The notes beneath the pieces were generated by a model that saw only the letters and a list, made by a program, of their open reading frames with translations, was not told the DNA's origin and searched no databases. Positions 21,284-29,252 of a DNA stretch of 45,860 nucleotides are shown in pieces. Position 1 is the first letter of the stretch. Each line of letters opens with the position of its first letter. Source of the DNA: a virus; the IMG/VR virus record IMGVR_UViG_3300009788_000048, positions 1-45,860 of that record. The stretch is one strand, 5' to 3'. The position numbers and the translations under genes were made by a program.

Positions 21284-21455
21284 GCCGGTCGCGCCTCAGC
21301 CGACCGCTGCAGGGCCCGAGGTTCGGGCTGCTGCCGCCGACGCCCGCGAGAGGAACAGGCTCCGGGTCGGTCGGTCCAGGGCGGACAGAACGACAAGGGG
21401 TGTTCTTAGTCCTCTGACGATATCGAACGTATCTTTGAAAGATACCTTAGGGTAG
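21240..21455 (+). CDS. Conserved podovirus small protein before the connector
   Basis: From the ATG at 21240 the 71-aa product starts MSFRKPKSPNIPEVKPVAPQ, a Pro-rich stretch, then an Ala/Arg helix (RAAAADARERNRLRVGRSRA) and RGVLSPLTI. Short proteins of this make-up (Pro-rich, then an A/R-rich helix with GR and L-S/T) commonly precede head-tail connector genes in T7-like and other podoviruses. Function unknown. Confidence 0.55.
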   Translation: MSFRKPKSPNIPEVKPVAPQPTAAGPEVRAAAADARERNRLRVGRSRADRTTRGVLSPLTISNVSLKDTLG

Positions 21456-21485
21456 TTTTTAGTTTTTAATTTTGATGTTTTAGTT
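21453..21485 (+). repeat. T-rich heptad repeat 8
   Basis: TAGTTTTTAGTTTTTAATTT and following TTGATGTTTTAG, between the previous gene and the connector gene; it includes the previous stop codon. Confidence 0.7.
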
Positions 21486-21502
21486 AAAAAGGAAAGCAGT
21501 GG

Positions 21503-23227
21503 ATGATTGATTTTTCGAATAAAACAGATGCTCAGATTGCCGCGATGGTATGTGTTCATCGAGGGGCCGGGGTTAAGGAACGGAGCGATTATGAGCCGTT
21601 TCGGTCGGTACTCCAGAAACTGTTCATGCCTCGTCGGTATGATCTGCTCAGGAGGACACTGCACGATTCGACTAATAAGGGCCAGCAGTTCGGGGCAAGG
21701 GTTTATGACGGTCATCTGGCAAACGCGGCGAATAAGCATGTACTCGGTCTGTTCGGTAATATGATCGGTAAGAATCTTAATTGGGTCGGGTTCGGGCCCG
21801 GTAATCAGAAGCTTGTCGAAGATGACGGTGTGAAAAAGTATATGCAGGAATCTTCGGAACAGGTTCTCTGGGGTCTGGGACAAAGTAATTTCTACGGCGC
21901 CAGTATATGGGCGGGTAAAGATGCGACGGTTATCGCCACTGCCGTACAGATCCCCGAGGAGAATCTCGTTAAGGGTGTTATGACTTACCGGAACGCTCAT
22001 CCGGGTACGGTGTTTGTCTTTAACGATCAATTCGATAATCCAGGCGCTCTTATCCGCGATATCGAGATGCAGGCGATCGATATGCTGGATAAGTTCGGAC
22101 CGAGTAATCTGCCTATCGAGGTACTCAACCAGGCTAAGAGCGTTGGGAACCGGTCACCTTTTACGAAACATAAACTCATCTACGCAAGGTATAAGAATGT
22201 GAGTCCCCGGCCCGGGAGTGTAAATGCAAAGGAACGGGAATTTAAAGAGTTCTATATAATGCCGAAACAAGGTAGCGGAGTAGGTAAAGAAGCTCGGATG
22301 CTCAGGCATACGGGCGTCGATCGCATGGCTACAATATGGCGGCCCGGTCGCGAGGATGGCTGCTCTTACGGGGTATCTCTGGCAGCTGATGCCTTCACCG
22401 ATGGCGCTCGTAGTAACGCTCTCAAAAAGATACAGCTTCAGATCGCCGGTAGAGAGGGCGATCCGCCTATACTGGCTCATAGCGCTCATCAGAATAAACT
22501 CCATCTTAACGCCGGCGGGCGTACCTGGGCGGAAGATGAAAAAGAGTTTGTTAAGATGGCCTATGACCGTACGCTTAACTGGCCGCTGACCGATGCGGAG
22601 ATGAAGGAATTAAGAATTGAGATTGATGAAGTGTTCAGTCTGGACCTGTTCCAGATGCTGACAGGAGCGCGTGATATACCATCGGGAACAACGGCTTTTC
22701 AGATCAGGAACATGCTAGGTGAAAAGGTAACGCTCATGTCATCGCTTATCGATGTACTCGAAGAGGAATATCTCGGCCCGAGTATCGAAGCGCAGTTCGA
22801 ATTCGAGCGGGCAGCTGGCCGGATGCCGACTCCTCCTCAGATATTACTCGATCCACAGTTCGGTGATGGTGAGATCGATATAAACTATACCGGTCCGCTG
22901 GAACAGATCAGAAAGAACGTTCAGCAGTCCAGGGGCCTTGTCGACGGGCTGGAGGTTATCGGTAAGATCGGTGATATGTTCCCTACCTCGTTAGTAAAGG
23001 TTAACGAGCTGCAGCTGATCGAAGATGCCGGAGTTGCGATGGGTATGGATCAGGACCTGTTCAAGAGCGATAAAGAGGTTGCCGATATAATCGCCCGTGA
23101 AGAGGCAAGGGAAGCTCAGCAGGAACAGGCGGCTATGCTTACACAAGCTGCACAGGCCGCTCCTGGTATTACCGGGCCGGTCGATCCAACGAGTATTGCG
23201 AGCCAGCTTACAGAAGCTGCCGCTTAA
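21503..23227 (+). CDS. Head-tail connector (portal) protein
   Basis: This 574-aa protein matches the podovirus head-to-tail connecting family: early RRYDLLRRTLHDSTNKGQQF and LANAANKHVLGLFGN, a central EFYIMPKQ strand, DRMATIWRPGREDGCSYGVS, the family-typical WPLTDAEMKELR and FQIRNMLGEKVTLMSSLIDV, and a Gln/Ala-rich C-terminus. Twelve copies form the ring through which DNA enters and leaves. AAAAAGGAAAG precedes the ATG. Confidence 0.88.
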   Translation: MIDFSNKTDAQIAAMVCVHRGAGVKERSDYEPFRSVLQKLFMPRRYDLLRRTLHDSTNKGQQFGARVYDGHLANAANKHVLGLFGNMIGKNLNWVGFGPGNQKLVEDDGVKKYMQESSEQVLWGLGQSNFYGASIWAGKDATVIATAVQIPEENLVKGVMTYRNAHPGTVFVFNDQFDNPGALIRDIEMQAIDMLDKFGPSNLPIEVLNQAKSVGNRSPFTKHKLIYARYKNVSPRPGSVNAKEREFKEFYIMPKQGSGVGKEARMLRHTGVDRMATIWRPGREDGCSYGVSLAADAFTDGARSNALKKIQLQIAGREGDPPILAHSAHQNKLHLNAGGRTWAEDEKEFVKMAYDRTLNWPLTDAEMKELRIEIDEVFSLDLFQMLTGARDIPSGTTAFQIRNMLGEKVTLMSSLIDVLEEEYLGPSIEAQFEFERAAGRMPTPPQILLDPQFGDGEIDINYTGPLEQIRKNVQQSRGLVDGLEVIGKIGDMFPTSLVKVNELQLIEDAGVAMGMDQDLFKSDKEVADIIAREEAREAQQEQAAMLTQAAQAAPGITGPVDPTSIASQLTEAAA

Positions 23228-23262
23228 AATAGAATGTTAATGTTAATTTAAGGATCGGAAAA

Positions 23263-23982
23263 ATGACTGACAATGCAATTTCACTTGAGGATTTAGACGT
23301 CGAACTCGAAGCGGTTCGCAAAAAGACGTATAAGCAGGATGGGGAACTCCGGGTGGATGCTACGGAGGAAAACGTTGCACGGTATGCGGAGCTTGAACAG
23401 CAGATCGCCGCGGAGGTTGCGTATATGGCGAGCAACAACAAAGTGCCGCCGACAGCTGATCAGGCTCCGACTGAGGATACCCGAACCGACGCTCAGAAGA
23501 TCGAGGATCTTACGGAGCAGCTCCGCAGAGAGAAGCTGATCACTAAGGCGTTCAAGGCCCCAAAAGGCGTAGCTATCCGGACGCGCCATAATCCGGACGG
23601 TGAGAATCTTCGCATCGATGAAGCTATGCTGCCAGCTCTGGCCGAGGCTGAGCGTTTGCCGGTCAGTATCCCCAAAGCTTTAGAGGAGGGCCTTATCGAT
23701 GAGAAAAAGGCCGAGGTATTGTGCAAGGCGGTCGAACGCCGGATCCGGTGCTATGTAAAGAAAGCCGGATTCCACGAACATCCGCGCACGCATCAGATTG
23801 CCGAGTGGGCCGGCGGGCTCAGGAAAGATCTTAGCGCCGAGAATATTAAAAAAGCCAATTTCTGGCTTTTGAAGATCGGTCGGATCAAATACGATGAAGA
23901 TGGCGAGATTATCATGGACAAGAATGAACAGGTAATCATCGACTACGTCTGGGATACGACTATCGTTATCCCGAATATGTAA
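23263..23982 (+). CDS. Head-region protein, unknown
   Basis: This 239-aa protein has a charged coiled-coil-like N-terminus (EDLDVELEAVRKKTYKQDGE, VARYAELEQQIAAEVAYMA), a disordered linker, and a C-terminal alpha/beta part ending in beta strands (EDGEIIMDKNEQVIIDYVWD). Its place between connector and scaffold suggests a head assembly role. I do not recognise it. Confidence 0.5.
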   Translation: MTDNAISLEDLDVELEAVRKKTYKQDGELRVDATEENVARYAELEQQIAAEVAYMASNNKVPPTADQAPTEDTRTDAQKIEDLTEQLRREKLITKAFKAPKGVAIRTRHNPDGENLRIDEAMLPALAEAERLPVSIPKALEEGLIDEKKAEVLCKAVERRIRCYVKKAGFHEHPRTHQIAEWAGGLRKDLSAENIKKANFWLLKIGRIKYDEDGEIIMDKNEQVIIDYVWDTTIVIPNM

Positions 23983-24002
23983 ATCACTTTCAGCGGTAAG
24001 GT

Positions 24003-24353
24003 ATGGCTATGGAAGCTAATGAAGCTAAGTGGTATGACAATCCAGACTGTACGGTTAAGACTGAGACTGGTCGTAGGGCGTATTTCAAGACGTTCTACGC
24101 CACTGCCTCGGGTCGGCAGTGTCTGTGTCATATAACGAATATAGCGATAGCTCTACCGGAAGATACGCCGGCTGAGTGTACGGCGAAGATGACGGCGATA
24201 GGGTTAGTTAATACGATCAAGAAGCTGGCCGGTGTCGTAAACACGCTGGCTGTGATAGAGGCCGAGGGGCGCGTTGCCGACCGGCCAGCTGATAACGTCA
24301 GCAAAGAAAAAGAACCGAAGGCAGATATTTATAAGGATTTAGAAAATGAATGA
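24003..24353 (+). CDS. Bbp19-like structural protein
   Basis: This 116-aa protein carries the pattern of the small Bbp19 family: GRRAYFKTFYATASGRQCLC, then TAIGLVNTIKKLAGV, with a charged tail. Bbp19 homologues lie between portal and capsid genes in podoviruses; their function is not settled. It overlaps the scaffold start (ATGAATGA). The match is by pattern, not alignment. Confidence 0.45.
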   Translation: MAMEANEAKWYDNPDCTVKTETGRRAYFKTFYATASGRQCLCHITNIAIALPEDTPAECTAKMTAIGLVNTIKKLAGVVNTLAVIEAEGRVADRPADNVSKEKEPKADIYKDLENE

Positions 24354-25233
24354 AAACGAAGGCAATTCAATGGTATCTGAGACTGGTGAGTTTACCCAGG
24401 GGTTTCGGGATCACGTTGCTAAAGAGCATCCCGATAGTAAAGCGTTTCAAGATATTAAGACTGTAACAGGCCTTGCAAAAGCATACCACGATACGAAAAT
24501 AACAAACGGGACCATGACAACAGAACGTGATACAGCTAATACAGCGCGTGATACTGCTAACACGGCTCTGGCGGCGGCTAACGCGAAGATGGAGGGCGGG
24601 GTGTTTGCGTTGACTGCTGATGCTGACGACGATGCTAAGGCTGCTCATGCTACTAAGCTGGCGGCTCTTAACGGTTGTGACGGTAAGGCTGAGAGTTATA
24701 CGCTGCCGCGGATCGAAGGGGTTGAGTATAACGATGCGGAGAAGGCGGTTGAAACGGCGTATATCGCATCCTGTATCGAGAAGGGTATCAGTCCGGCTGC
24801 AGCTGCTCATAATGTAGAGTTCCATAACGCTCAGCAGATGGCTTTGATCGGGTTGGAACAGGAGGCTTTCAAGGCGGAGGCTGCTAAGTTCGATACTGAT
24901 TTCACCGGCGATGCTAAGCCTGTTGCGCTGCGTAACGTCTATAAGGCGCTGGAGCATTTCGCAAGCGATGAACTTAAGGCGGACATGAAGGCTGCGAATC
25001 TATTCGATTCGACGGATCTCGCCGCGTGGAATAAGTTGGTCCCGATCGAGACGATCAGGATCTTCGAGAAGGTAGCGTCTATGACGATGTCCGGCGGTGA
25101 GCTGCTCGGCGGTACCGTAAAACCGAATATGGACGGCGTTCATCCTCAGAGTGAGTACGCAAAGATAGCAGCGGCGTACCCGAATAATCCTGAGTATCTT
25201 GTGGGTAAGAGTAAAGAGGCGCCAGTAAGTTAG
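24346..25233 (+). CDS. Capsid scaffold protein candidate
   Basis: This 295-aa protein has the composition of phage scaffolds: helical, Ala/Glu/Asp/Lys-rich, with a tandem DTANTARDTANTALAAANAK coiled-coil segment near residue 70 and a short C-terminal tail. FRDHVAKEHPDSKAFQDIKT near the N-terminus resembles the start of T7-like assembly proteins. Position directly before the capsid genes fits. An internal ATG at 24370 is an alternative start. Confidence 0.65.
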   Translation: MNENEGNSMVSETGEFTQGFRDHVAKEHPDSKAFQDIKTVTGLAKAYHDTKITNGTMTTERDTANTARDTANTALAAANAKMEGGVFALTADADDDAKAAHATKLAALNGCDGKAESYTLPRIEGVEYNDAEKAVETAYIASCIEKGISPAAAAHNVEFHNAQQMALIGLEQEAFKAEAAKFDTDFTGDAKPVALRNVYKALEHFASDELKADMKAANLFDSTDLAAWNKLVPIETIRIFEKVASMTMSGGELLGGTVKPNMDGVHPQSEYAKIAAAYPNNPEYLVGKSKEAPVS

Positions 25234-25254
25234 TTTATAGTTTTTGGTTTATAG
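25231..25254 (+). repeat. T-rich heptad repeat 9
   Basis: TAGTTTATAGTTTTTGG and TTTATAG directly between the scaffold stop and the next start. Confidence 0.7.
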
Positions 25255-25719
25255 ATGACAGGTAAAATGATGGTTAAGATCGTTGGTGATAATTCGGGAT
25301 CTGTAGCGTCAGCTGTTAAAAAGTTATTCGACAAACTGCCAGGCTGGCTGCAGATGCCGGTAATTGGTAAGGCTAAGAGTCCTGAGACGACGGAAATCCC
25401 CGATCGGCTCAGTCAGCAGGATATTATGAAGGTGTTCTATCTGCTGCTGAAACAGGCAGGCGGTAAGTGTGCTATGTTTCATCAGACGATAGATAACGTC
25501 GAGGACGGTTTCGTTAAGGATTTTGTGTTCACTCAAGAGAAGTCGCTTAACGGGCTCGGGCCCGGCTGGGTTATTTCGCTTAAGTCATGTGAAGCCGACC
25601 GGGTCACGCGGATCCGTAAGAGGTCCAGGAAGCGGTCGGCTAAACGAATGGCCGATAGGCAAAATAAAATAAAAATTAAATGCGGGTTACCGGAAACGGC
25701 CCCGACAAAAAGTGAATAA
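25255..25719 (+). CDS. Unknown protein between scaffold and capsid
   Basis: The 154-aa product (or 150 aa from the ATG at 25267, which follows AGGTAAA) has an amphipathic N-terminus (VASAVKKLFDKLPGWLQMPV), a beta-containing middle (FVKDFVFTQEK, GPGWVISLK) and a strongly basic end (RIRKRSRKRSAKRM). The basic tail could bind DNA or capsid. No family recognised. Confidence 0.5.
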   Translation: MTGKMMVKIVGDNSGSVASAVKKLFDKLPGWLQMPVIGKAKSPETTEIPDRLSQQDIMKVFYLLLKQAGGKCAMFHQTIDNVEDGFVKDFVFTQEKSLNGLGPGWVISLKSCEADRVTRIRKRSRKRSAKRMADRQNKIKIKCGLPETAPTKSE

Positions 25720-25874
25720 GTAAAGTCAGTTACTCACCCTTTGGGTGGGCCTGATGCTTTGCGGTTAAAGTGACCGCCGCCTGTAAACAAGGCGCTAAAG
25801 TGTCAGGAGGGCCTGCAGACGGCTGTAGTTACTCTCCGAAACGAAGATTCATATTTGTTTTAAGGAGTGTAATT
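25720..25874 (+). promoter_or_regulatory. Hairpin-rich leader of the capsid gene
   Basis: Three small hairpins in a row (CACCC/GGGTG, GCGGT/ACCGC, CGCC/GGCG) lie upstream of the capsid start. Such chains often stabilise or process an abundant message. AAGGAGTG is the ribosome site. Confidence 0.4.
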
Positions 25875-26906
25875 ATGGCGTTACATTTAATGGGTTCGAG
25901 CATGACCATGTCGGAGCTCAAAACCCGCGAAAATCCGGATGGCACGGTCGCTGATCTGATCGATGTTATCAGTACGGATAACGAGGGGTTCTTCAACGAT
26001 GCCACCTGGATCATCGCAAACAACGGTACGTATCACGAAGCGACTCGCGTAGCATCAAAACCTTCTGGAGAGGTCCGAAACTTCAACGAAGGGTATCCGA
26101 TCGAAGCCGGCAAAGCGGAGAAGGTGACCGAACCTACCGAGAAGCTCGGTTCGATCTCTCAGATCGATGCCGGGTTAGCGGCAGAGCAGGATGATCCGGC
26201 TAAGTACCGGATGGATGAGGAAACGCTTTTCCTGAGTGGTATTATGGAAACGCATATCGGTCACGCTTTCGATAGTGACCGGGGAACAAGCCCGAAACAG
26301 ATCAACGGTTTCAACGCACGTGCTGACTATAACACGTTGTCAAGCGCCCAGGTGTTCGATAACGCCGACGGAGCAGCAAGCGCCACGGCGAATAAGACCA
26401 GTCTGTATGTGATCCAGTGGGGGCCGAAAATGGTTAATATGCTGGCACCCCGCAGCGGCCGCAGTGGGGGCGGTTCCTTCCCGATCCATCGGGTAGCGTA
26501 TCCGGAACGGTTGCTCACCGATCCTTTGGACTCGACGAAAAAGTTCCCGGGTTTCGAGACGCTGTTCGAGATCAATTTCGGGATCTTTATTCACGATCCG
26601 AGGATGATCTTCCGTCAATGTAATATATCGACGACGAATATCGATGGCGTCGACGACTTTAGCTGGGATGAAAAGTATCTCATCCGGATATTTAACCAGC
26701 TGCGTAATGGCGGACGTGGCGCGGTCATCTATGTTAACCGTACGCTTGCCTCTCAGTTCATGGAGCGGGCAAACGATAAGGGTAACGCAAACTGGACCTC
26801 CTCGATGGAAGGCGAGGGTCCTTTCGCTAAGCCTGTGACCAGGTTCTGGGGTATTCCGGTTCGTGTGATCGATGCGATCACTAACGAGCAGGCTACTATA
26901 ACCTGA
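25875..26906 (+). CDS. Major capsid protein
   Basis: From the ATG at 25875 the product has 343 aa and matches a podovirus major capsid family (HK97 fold): ENPDGTVADLIDVISTDNEG, NDATWIIANNGTYHEATRVA, the helix MDEETLFLSGIMETHIGHAF, an insertion loop around SGRSGGGSF, and a C-terminal GIPVRVIDAITNEQATIT strand. It is the main shell protein. Strong AAGGAG site and leader structure suggest high expression. An open frame extends upstream to 25770, but the family start and ribosome site favour 25875. Confidence 0.82.
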   Translation: MALHLMGSSMTMSELKTRENPDGTVADLIDVISTDNEGFFNDATWIIANNGTYHEATRVASKPSGEVRNFNEGYPIEAGKAEKVTEPTEKLGSISQIDAGLAAEQDDPAKYRMDEETLFLSGIMETHIGHAFDSDRGTSPKQINGFNARADYNTLSSAQVFDNADGAASATANKTSLYVIQWGPKMVNMLAPRSGRSGGGSFPIHRVAYPERLLTDPLDSTKKFPGFETLFEINFGIFIHDPRMIFRQCNISTTNIDGVDDFSWDEKYLIRIFNQLRNGGRGAVIYVNRTLASQFMERANDKGNANWTSSMEGEGPFAKPVTRFWGIPVRVIDAITNEQATIT

Positions 26907-26940
26907 TCGGGTTTAATTTGGGCGAGGGTGATGGTTCGTT

Positions 26941-26960
26941 ATCCGGCGATGCAGCCGGAT
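26941..26960. terminator. Hairpin after the capsid gene
   Basis: ATCCGGC/GCCGGAT, 7 bp with a GATGCA loop and no U tract. It probably attenuates or stabilises the capsid transcript. Confidence 0.4.
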
Positions 26961-27000
26961 GAAAATAGTTAGAGATCCTTTTATATAAGGAGTTGTAAAA

Positions 27001-27438
27001 ATGCATGATAATAAGAACAGTTTTTCTGTTCAATCGGATGGTACGGACGCCCAGACTTTTACGGGCGATTCGGTGAGTACTAATCAGATCGATTTCGATA
27101 AGGCTAACATCGAGCTAACAAGCGGTAAGTTGTGGCTTGTAGTGAAGTCGATAGCAGCGTTTGACGCCTTGACGTCTTTGGAGATCCTTCTGGAAACGGA
27201 TACGGACAGTGGTTTCGCAACTGCTCTCAAGCAGATACTGGCGTTCCACTTTGCGCTGGCATCTCTAAGCGCAGGGTCGTTACTAATAAATATCCCGCTG
27301 CCAGCCGGGATATATCAGCAGTTTATGCGACTTAAGTTCAATGTCGTCGGTTCTGACAACACGGTCGGCAGTATTTACGCGGTGTTGGCAGCAGGGCCAG
27401 AGCCTGCCGAGCCTAACCTCGACAACGTCAATCTGTAA
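27001..27438 (+). CDS. Bbp16-like capsid cement protein candidate
   Basis: This 145-aa beta-rich protein fits the Bbp16 pattern: an acidic QTFTGDSVSTNQIDFD near the start, KLWLVVKSIAAFDALTSLEI, and NIPLPAGIYQQFMRLKFNVV before a final SIYAVL strand. Bbp16 proteins sit just after capsid genes and decorate or cement the shell. AAGGAGTTG precedes the ATG. Confidence 0.6.
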   Translation: MHDNKNSFSVQSDGTDAQTFTGDSVSTNQIDFDKANIELTSGKLWLVVKSIAAFDALTSLEILLETDTDSGFATALKQILAFHFALASLSAGSLLINIPLPAGIYQQFMRLKFNVVGSDNTVGSIYAVLAAGPEPAEPNLDNVNL

Positions 27439-27477
27439 GCGGTAACGAGTAAAGAAACAAAAATGTATAACTTTTAC

Positions 27478-27504
27478 GGTCCGGGCGTCGCGGATGCCCG
27501 GACC
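27478..27504 (+). terminator. Strong hairpin between head and tail modules
   Basis: GGTCCGGGC/GCCCGGACC, a perfect 9-bp GC-rich stem with a 9-nt loop, followed by a second short hairpin (ATCGT/ACGAT) and a T7 run at 27527. It probably reduces transcription into the tail genes. A 19-codon frame (27463-27522) runs through it. Confidence 0.5.
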
Positions 27505-27545
27505 ATCGTTGAAACGATTTAATGTGTTTTTTTAAGGGCAAGATC

Positions 27546-28850
27546 ATGAAAAAGTTTTTCATTTTACTAATGTTAGTAGCGGTTACGGCCTGCTGCTATA
27601 GTGCAACTAACTACAACTTAGGCGCGATAAACAGCCGGATACCAAGCGACTGGTTTGCCAATGGGGGGATAAAGGATTTTGGGACCAATGCTGTGAGGGA
27701 ATTGCAGGTTCTCATCGCGTTCAGTTCGAATCCCGGTACCGGTAAGGTGTGGTATATCGATTCGAACGTGGTTAACGAAGGCGACGGTCAGGGCGGATGG
27801 CTAAACGCAACGGATACGGTTAATGAGGTGGTTGTGTTATCCGATGACGATGGCGGTGACGATCGGGGCGATGTGTTCATGGTAGCACCAGATCACACAG
27901 AGAGCGGGATAATTGCCGATCTGGTGGATATTACGGTCTCTGGCAGTACGTTAGTGCATTTAGGTAATGGAACCAATCAAGGGGCCTATACGTTCGCTCA
28001 TGCCGATACGACGTTCGCTATTGGCGCTCCGAATGTGAGGGTTATAGGTGGGCGATATATCGCGGGAATCACTTCGATCACTATGGGTATTAGTCTCGAA
28101 GCCGCTGCCGATAACTGTGTGTTCGATGGGATGGTATTTCCGAAACCGACGACTAATAGCTGGGAATTTCTCGATACATTCGATATCGCCGATGGGGCCA
28201 ATAATCCTACGTTCGTCAATATAGTTGGCTATAACGATGAAGCCGGGGCAGCTCCGGCCCATTTCATCGATGCTGGTAACGGAACAGCCGGGCCGGTTGG
28301 TTTGACGGTTGTAAATTGCCTGATCAAAGGTGACTTTTCGGTATCGGCTATATGGTCGGATGAGCCGTGCGATGAGGCCTATATAGCCTTCAATTCGATC
28401 ACGAACCATCAAACCGGTGCGCATTGTATCGAGTTTACCGATACAGGTACCGGGTCCATCGAGTGGAACAACTGTTTCGGCGATACGGAAGGGTCGATCA
28501 TCGATCCGGGTTCGATGGCCGAATACGGGAACATTAAGAGTATAGCGGTCGATACGCCCGGATATCCGGGTTGGACCCTGCAAAGTAGTCTCGATCATTT
28601 GCTGCAGTTAGACGGCGCTACGCAAATATATCCGGAGAACGCCGTCGATGACAGTATCTTAGCGAAGATCCTTACTAAAAGCGATCCAGCTAATATATCG
28701 GATTATGACAATACGGTCCATTCGTTAGAGGCCATTGGCGATGTGTCCGCTAAGAGTGTTACGAAGGTCCTTAGCGGGATAACCAACGGTCTCCAGGATC
28801 TGTTCGTAGTTGCCGGCGGGCCGGTTAGGATCATCGAACTGTCGGGATAG
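27546..28850 (+). CDS. Beta-helix protein with lipoprotein signal (N-terminal part of a frameshifted gene)
   Basis: From the ATG at 27546 (behind AAGGG) the protein begins MKKFFILLMLVAVTAC, a lipoprotein signal with lipobox VTAC (Cys16). After GKVWYIDSNVVNEGDGQGGW there is a long series of short strands (VRVIGGRYIAGITSITMG, DNCVFDGMVF, LTVVNCLIKGDF, EAYIAFNSITNHQTG), a right-handed beta-helix as in spikes and polysaccharide-binding phage proteins. The stop comes right after IIELSG; the family-like sequence continues in the -1 frame. It is the first tail-region gene. A lipid-anchored or exported virion protein would be unusual. Confidence 0.65.
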   Translation: MKKFFILLMLVAVTACCYSATNYNLGAINSRIPSDWFANGGIKDFGTNAVRELQVLIAFSSNPGTGKVWYIDSNVVNEGDGQGGWLNATDTVNEVVVLSDDDGGDDRGDVFMVAPDHTESGIIADLVDITVSGSTLVHLGNGTNQGAYTFAHADTTFAIGAPNVRVIGGRYIAGITSITMGISLEAAADNCVFDGMVFPKPTTNSWEFLDTFDIADGANNPTFVNIVGYNDEAGAAPAHFIDAGNGTAGPVGLTVVNCLIKGDFSVSAIWSDEPCDEAYIAFNSITNHQTGAHCIEFTDTGTGSIEWNNCFGDTEGSIIDPGSMAEYGNIKSIAVDTPGYPGWTLQSSLDHLLQLDGATQIYPENAVDDSILAKILTKSDPANISDYDNTVHSLEAIGDVSAKSVTKVLSGITNGLQDLFVVAGGPVRIIELSG

Positions 28851-29215
28851 TTACTACAACGGCGATCGAAGCTAAAGGGTGTCTGATCAATTACAGTTTC
28901 GACCCGACCGTTCCGGCTGGCGATACGGTGTTCGGGACCGATGGTACCGCTCTTGAGATCAATGCCGATGCGGTGGGCGCTCTGTATACATGGGATGGGA
29001 TCATCGATAACGATCTGGTAGCTACCGATAACGGTGTAGCTCTCGGACTGCCAGCGCCAACAGATGGCAGTACCGATAAATCGGGTTCGCTGGTCGTACC
29101 GGTTGGATCGCTTGAGTTTGCGGCTGTTGTAGCTACGAGCGCTACCGGACAGATCAACTTCTATCTTCGGTACGAACCTCTGATTCCAGGGGCAATAGTA
29201 ACGGCGGCTCCGTAG
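28847..29215 (+). CDS. C-terminal continuation of the beta-helix protein (-1 frame)
   Basis: Read in the -1 frame the sequence goes on as IVTTTAIEAKGCLINYSFDP and a beta-rich domain (SGSLVVPVGSLEFAAVVA, INFYLRYEPLIPG), as expected for a spike C-terminus. There is no ribosome site at the first in-frame start (GTG 28928). Joining both frames gives about 555 aa. One missing base near the GGGA at 28844-28847, or -1 frameshifting, explains it; no classical slippery heptamer is present. Confidence 0.6.
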   Translation: MVTTTAIEAKGCLINYSFDPTVPAGDTVFGTDGTALEINADAVGALYTWDGIIDNDLVATDNGVALGLPAPTDGSTDKSGSLVVPVGSLEFAAVVATSATGQINFYLRYEPLIPGAIVTAAP

Positions 29216-29252
29216 TGTTCGATGGTTAATGGGTTCTTTTAAGGGGCAAATC

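Noticed and set aside
6411-25254. CRISPR array
   Set aside because: The T-rich heptads are dispersed singly in gaps with no regular spacers and no cas genes.
27463-27522. 19-codon leader peptide before the beta-helix gene
   Set aside because: It runs through a strong hairpin and has only a weak ribosome site; mentioned but not called.
28928-29215. Independent small gene after the beta-helix protein
   Set aside because: The GTG has no ribosome site and the same frame reads back without a stop into the end of the previous gene.
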